NCBI GenBank assembly: GCA_029783825.1
Contig: JAREIK010002254.1
Coordinates: 1,581,169 to 1,645,168 of the forward strand
Length of the DNA stretch: 64,000 bases
Reading direction: 5' to 3'
Source: Sapria himalayana
Taxonomy: Eukaryota > Streptophyta > Magnoliopsida > Malpighiales > Rafflesiaceae
Position 1 is the first letter of the stretch; each line of letters opens with the position of its first letter. Made by a program: the position numbers and the translations under genes. The notes beneath the pieces were generated by a model that saw only the letters and a program-made list of their open reading frames with translations, ran no database searches and was not told where the DNA came from. This document shows positions 35,175 to 47,600 of this stretch, one piece after another.

Positions 35175-35521
35175 TAGTGGTGTCAAACGGGTTGAGCAGC
35201 CTGGGCCTGGTTCGGTTCAGCCATGCATGGTTTGTAATTGTGCTTCGGAATGAGCCTAGCTGTCCCTTGGCAAGGTTTATGTTGCGTCGAGCCAGCACAA
35301 GCCATGTTATGTTATGGGTCAAGCACAACCCATGTGCCTGGCCCGATGGCACAGTAAACCAGCCCAGAGATCTAGATGAATTTTTTAAAAATATAATTGG
35401 AAAAATTGGGTATGATCCGGCCCGACCCGGCAAGCTTAGGCATGACCCAGGCCAAACCAGGTATGAGTCAAGCCGGCAGGCCATGATGGGCCTGCACGCC
35501 CCAGCCCATATGATACCTCTA
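35175..35521. mobile_element. Possible internal short hAT derivative (MITE-like) at the left end
   Basis: A second terminus-like sequence CCCATATGATACCTCTA at 35505-35521 is inverted relative to the 35175 end, so 35175-35521 could be a 347-bp non-autonomous element. The alternative is a subterminal inverted motif of the larger hAT. Open frames on both strands here are shadows. Confidence 0.35.
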
Positions 35522-35639
35522 GTGAGGCTAGATTCAATTTAGTCACAATGTTGACCCCTTTTATAGGCATGACCAAACTGATCACCATAATTGGTATTTT
35601 GATTAGGTTTTCGAAGGATCCAAGAGTAATCCATGCAAA

Positions 35640-37190
35640 CTTATTTTAAGCCTATATATCGTAAGATTTTTAGGTCCATATCTTGGAACGAAGTACTAAA
35701 TTACTATAACTTAGAAAAAGAAATAATAATTAATGTATTTATGAATTATAGTGGAGTGGTGTTTGTGATGTCTGATATCTAGACTAGTCACGATGATACA
35801 TCTTATGATATCCATTATGTAGATTATAAATGGACACTAAATAAAAAAATATTAGGATTTTCAAAGCTTCTCTATCCTCATGAAAGCCCAATCATTTATG
35901 AGTGCATGATGAAAATCTTTAGAGAATATAAAATTCAAAATAAAATATATAGTATCACATTTGATAATACATCTAGCAATGAAGTAGCCATTAGCATATT
36001 TGTTAGGACCAATAGAAATGAACCATTAAAAAAGATTTTCTACGTTAGATGCATGTGTCAGATCATTAATATCATAGTACAAGTAGATATAAAAGTTGTT
36101 TCCACCTCTTTATAAAATATACGTAATTCACTAAAATTTCTTCGTATGCCTCACAGACAACATGAGTTTGGTACTATATATTTGTCTATGGGTCTAAAGA
36201 AGAAGAAGTTCCAATCGAATGTGAGACACCATTGAAATTACACATACCTTATGTTGGAGTCATGTGTAGGGTACGAACACATGATATCCGACAATATTAA
36301 TAGTAAGAATGATGAACTTATTATTACCGATACTGACTGGGCTAAAGAAATTTTATTTATAAAAAGTTTGAATATATTTTATGATATGACAAATATGTGT
36401 TCGCTAGTTTATACTCCCACCACTTGCATTGCACTCAGGTGCATATGCAACAATAATAGCATGTTAAAAAAGTTTAGAGATGACCCGACACTTAGATATA
36501 TAGTTGTAGAGATGGAAACCAAGTACTTAAAGTACTAGTCCACCATTCCATCTCTTTATTGTTACTGCCTACATGGACCCTCCTAGAGTTAAGATGGAAG
36601 GGATAGATACTATTTTGATATATATATCCTCTTGTATGAACAAGGAAGATCAACCTAAAGGGTTCATTCATGGGTAATTGACTAAGCTATTTACATAATA
36701 TGATATTAGGTATGGTGATAGTAGTAGTGAGGGTGAGGCTCCGAGTACGGACATGGCCATATTTAGAGATGGTGAAATTCATTTAGGTAGTGAGGGGGAA
36801 ATGATGGGGTGGAACATTGAATAGGAGCAAGATGTCTCGATACTTAGATACTAATTATTGCTCAATCCTATCACATTCTGATAATAAGAATCTTGATATC
36901 TTATAGTAGTTAAAATTTTACGAGTCCACCTATCTCGTGTTATCTAAGATGACACGGGATCTACTAACTCTTCTGGTATTGAGTATAGTATCCAAGTTTG
37001 CTCTTTCTGTTGTAGTGAATATGATTTCAGATAGAAGATTAAGATTATGACCAGATATTGTAGAGGCATTAGCATGCATGAAGGATTGGAAGGATTTGAT
37101 CTTAGACATCTAAGATCATGCTAGGACTGTAACAAAAGTGGAGGAGTTGGTTGCTGATGATGATTCATGCGACATTGATAATGATTGATG
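35640..37190 (+). pseudogene. Decayed hAT transposase (Ac-like, RNase H-fold plus C-terminal dimerisation region)
   Basis: Pieces occur in the correct order. At 35760-35905: a VFVMSDI, DYKWTLNKKILGF, PHESPIIYECMMKIF series. The open piece 35906-36115 has REYKIQNKIYSITFDNTSSNE and FYVRCMCQIINIIVQ, matching the catalytic-domain blocks around the second acidic residue and the CxxH-like motif. The open piece 36251-36538 holds MLESC, ELIITDTDWAKE, FYDMTNM and YTPTTC. Around 36890-37110, FYESTYLVLSKMTRDLLT and SDRRLRL then ALACMKDWKDL match the hAT dimerisation domain. Stops separate the pieces. When intact such a protein cuts and pastes the element. Confidence 0.9.
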
Positions 37191-37824
37191 ATTGATATGA
37201 GATTGAGACATTAATAATTGAGCTAAGTTCTTGAGTCAACTTTATTGCCTACGGCTTATGGCTTACTACTTTTGATACATTGATACTAATATCACCATTG
37301 ACCATATGCTGATGAGATTTATATTCATCATTTTCATTTATCAATTTTGGATTGTATTAGTTTAATTTTGTGTCATACTTTTAAGGTTTGATTCAGACAC
37401 TTAGGTTTTTGTGAATTGCATGAGATTGTATTAATGTTTTAATTTTATTAATTCAGAAAGTGTTAGTTTTAAAATTTTATTTGTTTATGTTATATTTAAT
37501 TTAATAGATTAAAAATTAAATAATTATTTATTTATTTTAATTTTATTATTTAAGTATTAAATAATTAAAATTTAAATTTTTAATAGTTTTAAATTCTGGA
37601 TTAAAAATTTTATTAATTGCCCGAACTATGCTCGAACCCGACCCAAACATCCAAACCTCACCCCAAACCCATCCCAAATAGATTAGATACAGCTTGTATA
37701 GGCATGACCCAGCCCGTTGGGCTAGCTCTGTTGAAGCCATGCCAAGCACGGCATGGTGGCCCGATCGGGCCACCTAAAAATGTGATGGCTCACCCGTCCC
37801 ATTTGACATCTCTAAGCTAGCTAG

Positions 37825-38212
37825 CATGGTCGTGTCTAGCTAGCTGCCATGTCCATGTCTAGCTAGCTGCCATGGTCGTGTCTAGCTGGCTTGCATGGCC
37901 ATGTCAAGTAGGCCATCATGGATGTGTCTAGCTGTCCACCATGGCCATGTCTAGCTTACCGCCATGGATGTGTCTAGCTGGGCAGAATGGTTGTGTCTAG
38001 CTGGTCAACATGGCCTTGTCTAGTTAGTCGGCATGGTTGTGTCTAGCTTGTCGACATGGTCGTGTCTAGCTGGCTAGCATAACCATGTCTAGCTGGCTGG
38101 CATGGTCGTGTCTAGCTGGCCGGCATGGGCGTGTCTAGCTGGCCGGCATGGGCGTGTCTAGCTGGCCGGCATGGTCGTGTCTAGCTGATCGCATGACCAT
38201 GTCTAGCTGCTC
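37825..38212. repeat. 23-bp minisatellite, about 17 units, abutting the hAT right end
   Basis: Units begin CATGG(T/C)C(G/A)TGTCTAGC and end in a variable TGGCNGG-type tail, with a regular 23-bp spacing. Three successive units near 38100-38165 are nearly identical (CATGGGCGTGTCTAGCTGG), while edge units are more diverged. CTAG and CATG recur in every unit. It starts 10 bases after the hAT terminus. Confidence 0.93.
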
Positions 38213-38214
38213 AA

Positions 38215-38690
38215 GTAATGACATTAAATGTATTGTTGGCTTGTGTGCTGGTACATATCAAATAATAGCACGACATGAAGTATTATTACTTCATTGTGGA
38301 AATTTTCATTGAAACCATTAATGTCAACATGTCGTGTAAGATTAAATCAATAATGAAACTATGCATGATAAAAAAAGGGAAATAACATAAAACAAAAACA
38401 TAATTTCAGGCATTTTTTCAAACTTTATGGATAAAAAAATAAGGTAAGATTATATTTTGGTGCACCATTTATAAAATATTGGTAAAAAAATGCAACCTAA
38501 TTTTTAATATTTAAAAATTATATATCAAACTATTAACTAATTGATTTTTGATGCACACAATTATCCTAATATCAAAATATCCTTAAGTTAATACATTTCA
38601 CTTTACCTTAATCCTATTCCTAATCAATATTCATTATTCACTCGCCCCTCTCTCCTCACCTCGTATCACTCTAACCTTTTGGAAATATCA
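38215..38690. other. Spacer between the minisatellite and the second hAT copy
   Basis: About 475 bp of AT-rich sequence with no recognised gene or element end. The left end of the second hAT copy should be here but is not visible. Confidence 0.5.
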
Positions 38691-40785
38691 TTGAATGCCT
38701 AGCAGACAATAAGAGTTTGATAGTCTCTATTTATATGTGGGTCTAAAGAAGAAATTCCAAATTGATATAAGATACTATTAGAATTGTACTCACATGATTT
38801 TAGAGTAATATATTTGATATAAATATGTGATATCTGACTACGTCAATAATAAGAATGACGAACTTATTATTGATGACAGAAACTGAGATACAAGAAATTC
38901 ATAAATTTATGAAGAACTTTTATGGCATAATGAACATATATTCATCTATTTATATTCTTATCAGATGCATTGCACTCAGGTATATATGGAATATAAGTGA
39001 CATGTTTAAGAAGTTTAGTGATGACATTTCTTTTAGTGACATGACTATAAAGATGTAAATTAAGTACTTTAAATACTAGTCAACCATTTCATCTCTTTTT
39101 ATATTTGTTTTTTATTTGTTTTTTATTTGTTTTTATTTGTTTTTATTTGTTTTTTATTTATTTTATTTATTTTATTTATTTTATTTTTTTATTTTTTTAT
39201 ATTTTTATTTTTAAATATTTTAATATTTTAATATTTTAATATTTTATTTTTTTATTTTTTTATATTTTTTATACTTTTTATATTTTTTATATTTTTTTTA
39301 TATTTTTTATATTTTTTATATTTTTTATATTTTTTATATTTTTAATATTTTTTATATTTTTTATATTTTTTATATTTTTTATATTTTTAATATTTTTTAT
39401 ATTTTTAATATTTTTTATATTTTTTATATTTTTTATATTTTTTATATTTTTTATATTTTTTATATTTTTTATATTTTTTATATTTTTTATATTTTTTTTA
39501 TTCAATCTGTTTTTTCTTTGTCTAATTCTAGTTGTCTAGATGGATCTTAGGGTTAAAATGGAGAAAGTAAAGAATATTTTGAAATATATATTCAAGTGCA
39601 TAAACCAGGAACCCTAATCTCTGAGGTTTATTCATGAAAAATTAATTGAGTTATTTACATACTATAATACTAAGTTTGGCAGTAGTGATAGTCAGACTCC
39701 AATTACAGACATGGATACTATATTTAGAGAAAATGATTTCTTCATTCTATTAGCGATGAGGAATTGATAGGGTGAACTATTGAACACGAGTGAGCTATCT
39801 TGGCACATAAATACTGATTACTACTCAATTTTTTACATATTAATTACATGAACCTTGATATTTTATAATGGTGTAAATCATATGAGTCCACATATATTGT
39901 GTTGTCTAAGTTGACACAGATCTACTGACTCATTCGGTGTCGAGCATTACATTAGAGTCTGTTTTTTTATTGCAACCAATATCATTTTGGATATGAGATT
40001 GAGACTATGACCAGATATCATTGAGATACTTGAACATATGAAGGATTGAAATAATTTGAGATTGAGCATCCAGGATTGGGCTAGAACAAGAGTGGAGGAG
40101 TTACGGCAGATGATAACTCGTATGACTTTGAGGATGTTGAGCCAACTACTAGTGATACTATCAGATACTTACCCAATAATGATTAGCTGCATACTTACAT
40201 TGATTTACATTGAGATTGAGTTTTATTATGATTGATGATTGTTACTATATGTATTTGAATACTTGTGTTATTTTAATTTTGGCTGGATCGGATGATTGGT
40301 ATTTTTTTTATTATTTTTGTTTATTAAAATTTATGTTAATGATTTTTTTTATTGTGATTTGTGATTTATATAAATTGTGATAATTGTAATAATATCATAA
40401 TAGTAACTCTAAAGTTTAACTCATAATGGTCAATGGATAAAATTTTTTATTTGCAAAATTAATATTTATAAATTAAAATCACAAAGACATAAACTGGTGA
40501 TTGCTTGATGGTCGACCAATGCTAGATGTTGGTAGCGACAGTGGGTTGCACAACATGTAGCCTCCTAGCAATACACTGCATTACCCAGCACGACCCACTC
40601 CAAATTTGCCAAGAACTAGGGCAATTGGGTCATGTCGGGCTGACATTAATCAAGCCATACCATGTCATGCCTAGCAAGACAAGGGTGCCTTACCGAGAAT
40701 TGCCTAGAACAACACGGTGGCCCTACTAGTGCACCAAAAAATGGGTTATGCTGGCATGACACGTCCCATTTGATACCTTTAAGTT
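38690..40785 (+). mobile_element. Second hAT copy, 5' truncated, with decayed transposase
   Basis: The sequence 38690-39080 aligns with 36140-36545 of the first hAT (blocks ATGCCT..CAGACAA, GGGTCTAAAGAAG, AATAATAAGAATGA, GCATTGCACTCAGG). 39535-40190 aligns with 36570-37200, including the dimerisation part near 39870-40060 and the GAT-rich end. The right end CCCATTTGATACCTTTAA (40768-40785) corresponds to 37798-37814, preceded by a GC-rich subterminal region at 40526-40740. The T-rich block 39095-39500 is an insertion or expansion absent from the first copy. Everything before the mid-transposase is missing. Confidence 0.8.
39095..39500. repeat. T-rich minisatellite, 9-bp (TTTTTTATA)n and related units
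   Basis: It begins with TTTTATTTG units (39095-39165), passes through TTTTATTTA and ATATTTTAATATTTTA, then has about 24 units of TTTTTTATA or TTTTTAATA (39250-39500). A 72-codon open frame on the minus strand encodes a monotonous Asn-Ile-Lys repeat only because the period is a multiple of three. Confidence 0.93.
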
Positions 40786-40839
40786 TTATTTTTTATGCAC
40801 ATCCATGGTGGTAAATTATTTAGTGTAACAATTACCGAT

Positions 40840-41890
40840 CATGAATAGTATTATTGCAAAGATTGTCCAAATAGCTAAAATACATTTGTGCATAGCCCTA
40901 ATCTAATATATTTACTTTCATTTATAAAAGATGAATGAATATTATCAAAATATTTTTAAGATGGAGAATGTGAACTACTGCATCATGCCTTATTCAATAG
41001 TATGCTCTCTGTGCTAACTCATGTCATTAGTAGTAGATTTAGATGCCAATAATCTTTGTAATTGAGGAGTCAATGAGAAGTAGTGCATCTTCTTACGAGG
41101 AACATTTGTTTTTTTCCTTTTACATTCAATATTTCTTTTGTACCAAAGATCGTTATATAAATTACAAGCATTTACTTTACTATTTTCACCCCAATATATC
41201 ATGTAGTCATTTATGCTTGTGATTTATACAAGCATTTAATATGAAATTTATTTCATATTAACTTCTTCGAACTATAAAAGCTATCTGTCATGATGTTATT
41301 CGTTGGTAATAATTAAGATAACTCACAAAGTTCATCAAAATTCCTTTTTGAAAATGATATTTTGCATTTAAATTCTAAAGTATGGCCATCACAGATAACT
41401 TTGAGTTGCCATATAGATTATCTGGCCAATCCTTTTCTTCTGCTGCTTTGATTATTTTATAAATTTTTTTTGTTATTGATTTTGGGATATCATTAGTGAC
41501 ATTAGGATTGAATGAATGACCAACAACATGTTTTAACATGGCTTCACTTGTATTGTTGGGGTTGGTGTATCCCATTGTAACATTTGAATCAAAACTTTTA
41601 AGTACGTAATATTTTATTATTTGTAGCACAACTATTTCCCCATGTTTAGACCAAACATAATAGTCTCTAACATATTTATTCTTTGCAAGATGAAATTATT
41701 CTATGTCCACATCTTGAAAACTCTGATTCTGACATTTATGGTCATTACATGAGCAACTTATACTCATTCCATCCATTATTGAGAGTACTTTTTAGCAAAG
41801 ATAACAAACTTGTCAATACCCGCTACAAACTCATTAGTCAAAATTTCATCTCTTAGTCTGATATTTATTCATTGGTAATTAGTTTGTATA
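40840..41890 (-). pseudogene. Decayed CACTA TNP2 transposase, N-terminal part
   Basis: Translations on the minus strand follow the TNP2 (Transposase_21 family) order from its start. Near 41800 is FVAGIDKFVIFA, near 41740-41690 SCSCNDHKC, then YYVWSKHGE. The 84-codon piece 41629-41375 has AEEKDWPDNLYGNSKLSVMA. The 62-codon piece 41202-41014 has MIYWGEN, then PRKKMHYFSLTPQLQRLLAS. Beyond the stop near 41010, the YIRLGLCTN and FGQS blocks are readable to about 40850. The protein ends abruptly next to the hAT right terminus. TNP2 is the DDE-type enzyme of CACTA elements. Confidence 0.85.
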
Positions 41891-42424
41891 ATGTTTTCCA
41901 TTCATGTAACATATAATATCAATGTGTATTGAATAATAATAATGTAGATAATGATTTATGTGTAATAAACTCGTAATAACATATTTATGATATTATATAA
42001 ATGTCATAAAAATATTAAAGTCACATCATTAATAGTTTAGTTTGTATTAAAATGAGATAATTGAGATTACATTAATCTCTTAGATATTTACCAATAGTCT
42101 TTGATTATATTTTTCTCATATACTAAATACTAAATATTTCAGATTTATCTATTAAGGATGAAATAATAAAAATTACGCAAAAATCTAAAAAAACAAAATA
42201 TAATCATACATTCTAAAAAAATAAATTTAAAATTATTTTGGCAAAAAAAATTAATATCACATAAAAGTATTGCTCTCCTCAACTTGTATGAACATGGAAA
42301 TGAGGAGAATGTTAATTTTTCAAACATTTAGTCGGTTGACACTCACATACCTATATTGTCTACAAACATGTTAAAGTACATTGAACTAAATTCATTAAAA
42401 GCTTAATTTGTGTGTGTGTGTGTG

Positions 42425-42456
<32 letters not shown>

Positions 42457-43340
42457 AGCAAAGACACTAATATATTTATACGCAATATGCTAAATTTATT
42501 TGGAAGTGAAGAAAAGAATGAATTTGATGGAAAATACCAAAAAAAAAATCATTTATTGCATCTGAAAGTCAAGAGAATAAAGAACTAATGAGAGAATTCA
42601 AGATGTTTTTTAAAATTCTTTGGGTTTCCATCAAATAATGTTATGATATGTCCGTGCAGAAATAATTGTAATTGGTGTGTGTGTAAACATAAATCTATAT
42701 CATATCATGAATTTGATATTTATGTATTATGTTTGTTTGGAAAGCACATTTCATGTATAATCTAGGAATACAAGGTTAGTGACACTAATTAAAACAATCA
42801 CGTTATGCAACATAATGATATGTTTAAAAGAATGATTTATTGAGTGTGTGATATGTGCACATTATCAAAAAATACTTTAAAATTATTAGGTGATGCATAG
42901 AGTATACCTCCTAATTGTTGGGACTTTGGATTAATTTTCCTTGATTTCAATTTTTATAAGATTTAATACTTTTTGATTTCAAGATTGTATGCTTGTAGTA
43001 GATGTTTAAAGCTGATAGGATTATAATGTTGTGATGTAAAAAGTCGTATATGTGCTAGTATATTTTTTTCAATTTAGTTTTTATATGAAAGATCACAATA
43101 TAAAAATATGTAAAAAGTAAGAGATTCACTCTTGAAATGTGTAAAAAAAGTGATCATTCATGAATTTAAGTATTTCTTCATTCTGGATTAATTAAACCAA
43201 CATATTTAGATTCTATAATATCTGGGGTTAATAAAACCATTAAAAATGATTGCATGAATCCTAATATATGATATTCCAAGGGGGTTAAGTAATCTTGTAT
43301 TTTTTTGATCTCAATAAATTAAGGTTCCATAATAATTGAT
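41890..43340. other. Intergenic or element-internal sequence
   Basis: About 1.45 kb upstream of the TNP2 remnant, AT-rich. It holds the TG/CA inverted microsatellite at 42409-42456. It may be leader or intron sequence of the CACTA element, but I see nothing diagnostic. Confidence 0.4.
42409..42456. repeat. Inverted microsatellite (TG)n-TT-(AC)n
   Basis: A run of TG repeats at 42409-42425 is followed after two T residues by AC repeats at 42428-42456. The two arms are complementary and can pair into a long hairpin. Confidence 0.92.
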
Positions 43341-43341
43341 A

Positions 43342-44135
43342 CCTTTAAAAGTAAAACCATGTAGAGACTAGAAGAACTAAAATATTTTATATAATAGTGA
43401 TCATTAAAAAAATCACAATGCCAATACTTATCATTATGCCAATTCAAATACAACATCAAAGGTAATGTCTAAATAGAGATGATAAAACTAAGAATGTACG
43501 GGTAGATGAAAACAAATTAAATTGTATGCATTATTGATAGATGATCATGGCAACGAACGCATGTATGGAGGAAAACAACCTTGATAACGTAGATGGGTGA
43601 ATCTACCTTATCAAAAGTAAAATCATGTAGAAACTAAAAGAACTAAAATATTTTATATAATAGTGATCGTTAAAAAAATCACAATGCCAATACTTATCAT
43701 TATGCCAATTAAATACAACATCAAAGGTAATGTCTAAATAGAGATGATAAAACTAAGAATGTACGAGGAGATGAAAAAAAATTAAATTGTATGCCTTATT
43801 GATAGATGATCATGGAAACGAACATAGGTATGGAGGAAAACAACTTTGATAAGGTAGATGGGTGAATCTACCTTATCAAAAGTAAAACCATGTAAAAACT
43901 AAAAGAACTAAAATATTTTATATAATAGTGATCGTTAAAAAATCACAATGCCAATACTTCTTATTATGTCAATTGAAATACAACATCAAAGGTAATGTCT
44001 AAATAGAGATGATAAAACTAAGAATGTATGGGGAGATGAAAAAAAATTAAATTGTATGCCTTATTGATAGATGATCATGGCAACGAACACAAGTACGGAG
44101 AAAAACAACCTTGATAAGGTAGATGAGTGAATAAA
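43342..44135. repeat. Three tandem copies of a 265-bp unit
   Basis: Units start near 43356, 43623 and 43887 at ACCATGTAGAGACTAGAAG or its variants, giving spacings of 267 and 264 bp. They share CACAATGCCAATACTTATC, 'ggtaatgtctaaatagagatg' and 'gatagatgatcatgg' blocks and differ by only a few substitutions each, so the amplification is fairly recent. There is no coding content. It lies between the TNP2 remnant and a likely CACTA end. Confidence 0.93.
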
Positions 44136-44199
44136 GATTATTAATAATTTTGCTCAAAACTTAAAATGATTTTTTAAATAGACGAAATTTTCTTCAGAA

Positions 44200-44610
44200 A
44201 AAATAATTACCATCAAATAGTGATTGAATAAGTTTATGTTTCAAAGTTGCAATGGAATTGACTGCCATTGCTGAATTTATTAAAGTCTAATAGCGACGAA
44301 TTAACATTTCATTTCAAAAAAAGAAATCGAATTCCATTTCATCGCTAAATTCTATAATGAATCTACAATCTATTTCAAAAATATTTGAAATAGAATACAT
44401 TTACATCACAATCTTTTAAGAAGTTATTATTTTTAAAAATAAATAAATGTAGAATTGGAATTTTCCATTGATAAATGTCATGCAAGGTAATTCGCTAATG
44501 ACCTCATATGATAATAACAACGAAAGATTAAACCGTTTCAATTTCTATCTCTAATTCCATTTCTAATTTCATTTCCATTTAATCTGAAAAAATCCCAGCT
44601 TTCCAATAGT
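44200..44610 (-). mobile_element. Probable CACTA terminus with subterminal motifs
   Basis: The plus-strand text AGCTTTCCAATAGTG ending at 44610 is CACTATTGGAAAGCT when reversed, a CACTA-type end. The adjacent 400 bp carries repeated 'atttcaattt', 'ttccatttc', 'aaatggaatt' and 'tcgctaa' motifs in both orientations, as in subterminal regions. Its orientation fits the 5' end of the minus-strand TNP2 remnant at 40840-41890. No partner terminus was found. Confidence 0.45.
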
Positions 44611-44619
44611 GAGTGATTA

Positions 44620-47600
44620 TTATTTCGTTTCTAAATTTTATAGTAATGTTTTTATTTTTTATCCATTTCAATTCTATTTTAAACTTATGAAATGGAATTG
44701 GGCATCTCTATTTTTCATTTCTATGTCGTCATTTTATGGTAAAATGATGAAATACATGCACTATATGAAAAGACATCTATTTCAATCAAAATGATAGGAT
44801 TGAGCATCAATTTCAATCAAGAAATGATTAATTTTTTGGGTTTATATAAATGTGTGTGCCTAGAGAGATGATATACACAAAATGCCTAGAGAAATGATAG
44901 AGTTGAAATATCATTAATATCACACAACAAGTAAACCCAAAATCCCATATCTATTAAGAATGACACAATTAAAATGATGGTGAATATCTAAAATTATCAG
45001 AAACACATTTTTATAAATATCATTAATAGTATAAGAATTATACTATTAGAATTTTAGAGAAAATATATTTCTAATTGTACACAAGCACATTTTTTATATT
45101 GAATAATTTTAAAATTACTAATACAAGATAATTGATATAAGCAAATGACATTCTTCAAAAACTCGAAAGTTTGTGTAGAATAGTTTTAGATTAGAATTAA
45201 TTATATTCTAGTGAAATTATTAAATATCTTACAATGTTTATATTCCAATACTTTGTATTGTCGACCAAATATTACCATTAATCTAAAATCAAGTGAATTG
45301 CAAAACTATCAAGATTATCTATTGATTCAACTAAGTTTTTTAACTTCTTGCTCACATTCAACCCATATCAATTGGGAATGGAGTTATTATCAAAATACAT
45401 TTTTGTTTATTATTTATTTCAAATTCAAGTTGCAATCTTCTAATTGTCATAAATTGCTATGTCATCTTCTTTAAGCATTCTTAAGTGATACCACTGTATT
45501 TTCAAAATTACTTATATAATAAGAAAAATGTTCAGGCAATGCATAAAATATTAGCATAAGTGATAAAAATGAAATCAAATTTATTATGAATAACAAGTTA
45601 ATATTATGAATTTAGTTTTAGTTTTTTTCTATGAATTTTAGGATTCTCTAATATTGTGAATAACAAGTTAATAGAAATCTTTGCAGTTAAAATTTGGATT
45701 ACACTAATTCCAGGCTAATAAAATGTTCCCAGTTTTAGTTTTGTATATAGAAATGATGTGCATGTACTAATCAAATGGATCTAATAGAATTTGGAACTAG
45801 TTTATACAAAAAGTTATTTATAATTATTTTCTTGATTTGTATCCTTTTGTTATTTTAATAAAATTTTTTTATAACGACATGAATTGAAAAAATACATTTT
45901 TCATTTGTTATTCTTGTAGATGATTCAGTACATAAAGGTTGGATTATGCACAAAAGATTGACTCAATAGTATCTGTAGTATATATTTTTTTGTTCATAAT
46001 CTACATCTAGATAGAATTAGATACTCTATCGACGAGATTGTAGTACTAGATTTTAGTGAGTCTATATTGATTATAATGAATAGTAAGAGTAATATTCTAG
46101 TATTAGTACACTTTAGAGTAATGAAGATGACCAACATTGTATAATTATTGTGTAATGATTTATAAAATAAAATATATTGTAGTTATTATAAACACTATTA
46201 CTCGTATTATTGAAATAGTTTTTATTTATGTATGCTTTTAAATAGTTATTTTGATTGATAAAATATTGGTGGTGGATTCTAGAAATAGATTTTAAAATTT
46301 TATTAATTGGTTAACTTTATCAAGCGTATGGTGAATATTAATTGGTAATACAATCCGTGTCCTATAAAAAAAGATTGTTGATACCGCATTAAGGATTGAT
46401 GATACCTTTAACATTAAATTGATTATGATTATGTATATCTATATTTATAATAAAGAAATTTAAATCTTAAAAAATAATGGAAACAGAATAAATTAATTTT
46501 AATGTAAATTAATGTTTAATTTCTAGTTTTAAGAATATAAATAAAACTTAGACATCAGTTAGACGATGCCAATCCATTGTAGCATCTTCATCTTTCTTAT
46601 AGACTAGATATATTAAATATGCCAGAGAGAAATTTTATCAGGTCTGCCTGGGTCGAGCATACTGATATATTAAATTAGTTCTAAAAACCCAATTTAATTA
46701 AAAATTAAGTTTGATTTAATTTAATTTTGGTTTATTTATTTATTGTGTTTAAATTTAATGACACATATTTTTTTGTAATGTTTTTATGTTTGTAGTAATT
46801 TGTCATTTGGTAGCTCACATAAAGTGGCTGTGGATACAATAATAATTAATAAATAAATTGTGAGTTTTTTTGAAAGTTTTTTAGTGTCATGTGGAACAAT
46901 ATAGGAGAGAGAAAAAAAGAAATGAAAAGAGAAAGAAGAATAAAGAATGAAAAAAATAAAAAAAATGAAAAAAATGAAAAAAATGAAAAATAAAATTTTT
47001 AAAGAAAAGCTAATGGAAGAGGAATTGCATGAATTTCTCATAGTCATTCTTAAAAGGTTAAAATCTATCGTGTCAGAAGAAAAGTTTTTCTTATTGAGTT
47101 TTCTAACTTCTTTTTATTTTTTCGTGGTTGTGGTGGAGGTTTTGTGGTGCGTTGATGGTGAGGTGAATGTGTGAAACATATGATCAAGTTGCTCTGATTT
47201 ATCATCGAAATGCATAATACTAGATGCAATTTTGTGGGATCCAATATAATATTCTGCAAACTAAAATTTAATCAAATATTTTAATTATACTCTATTTTAT
47301 CATCAAGATTCATCTTTACAATGAATATTTTCCTACTATTAATAATAAATATCCTAATAATCAAGATACTAGTTTCAATACTAGTGAATAATATTTATCT
47401 TTTCCATCATGGTCTGATGTTTTTTCTAGATGAATAATGACCTAGACGGAGATATGGGCATCTTAGTATTATAAAGCGAAGTAATAAAAATATAAAAATA
47501 TAAAAATATAAAAATATAAAAATATAAAAATATAAAAATATAAAAATATAAAAATATAAAAATATAAAAATATAAAAATATAAAAATATAAAAATATAAA

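Larger units (their letters stand above)
35175..37814 (+). mobile_element. Degraded Ac-like hAT DNA transposon, both ends present
   Basis: The left end TAGTGGTGTCAAACGGG (35175-35191) and right end CCCATTTGACATCTCTA (37798-37814) are inverted repeats matching at 14 of 17 positions. Both are followed inward by GC-rich sequence (35190-35510 and 37620-37795) with GGGCC and GCACGG motifs. A decayed hAT transposase lies between them on the plus strand. No matching 8-bp target duplication is visible (left flank ATTATATC, right flank AGCTAGCT). The right flank passes directly into the 23-bp minisatellite. Confidence 0.8.

Noticed and set aside
37825..38212. Considered as a CRISPR-like array
   Set aside because: The units are contiguous 23-bp repeats without unique spacers, in plant nuclear DNA. 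It is a minisatellite.
39287..39505. 72-codon Asn-Ile-Lys repeat protein
   Set aside because: It is the translation of a 9-bp T-rich minisatellite.
47190..47210. TTGCTCTGATTTATCATC, similar to a reversed copia primer-binding site
   Set aside because: Only about eight contiguous bases match, and no LTR end or minus-strand gag was found next to it.
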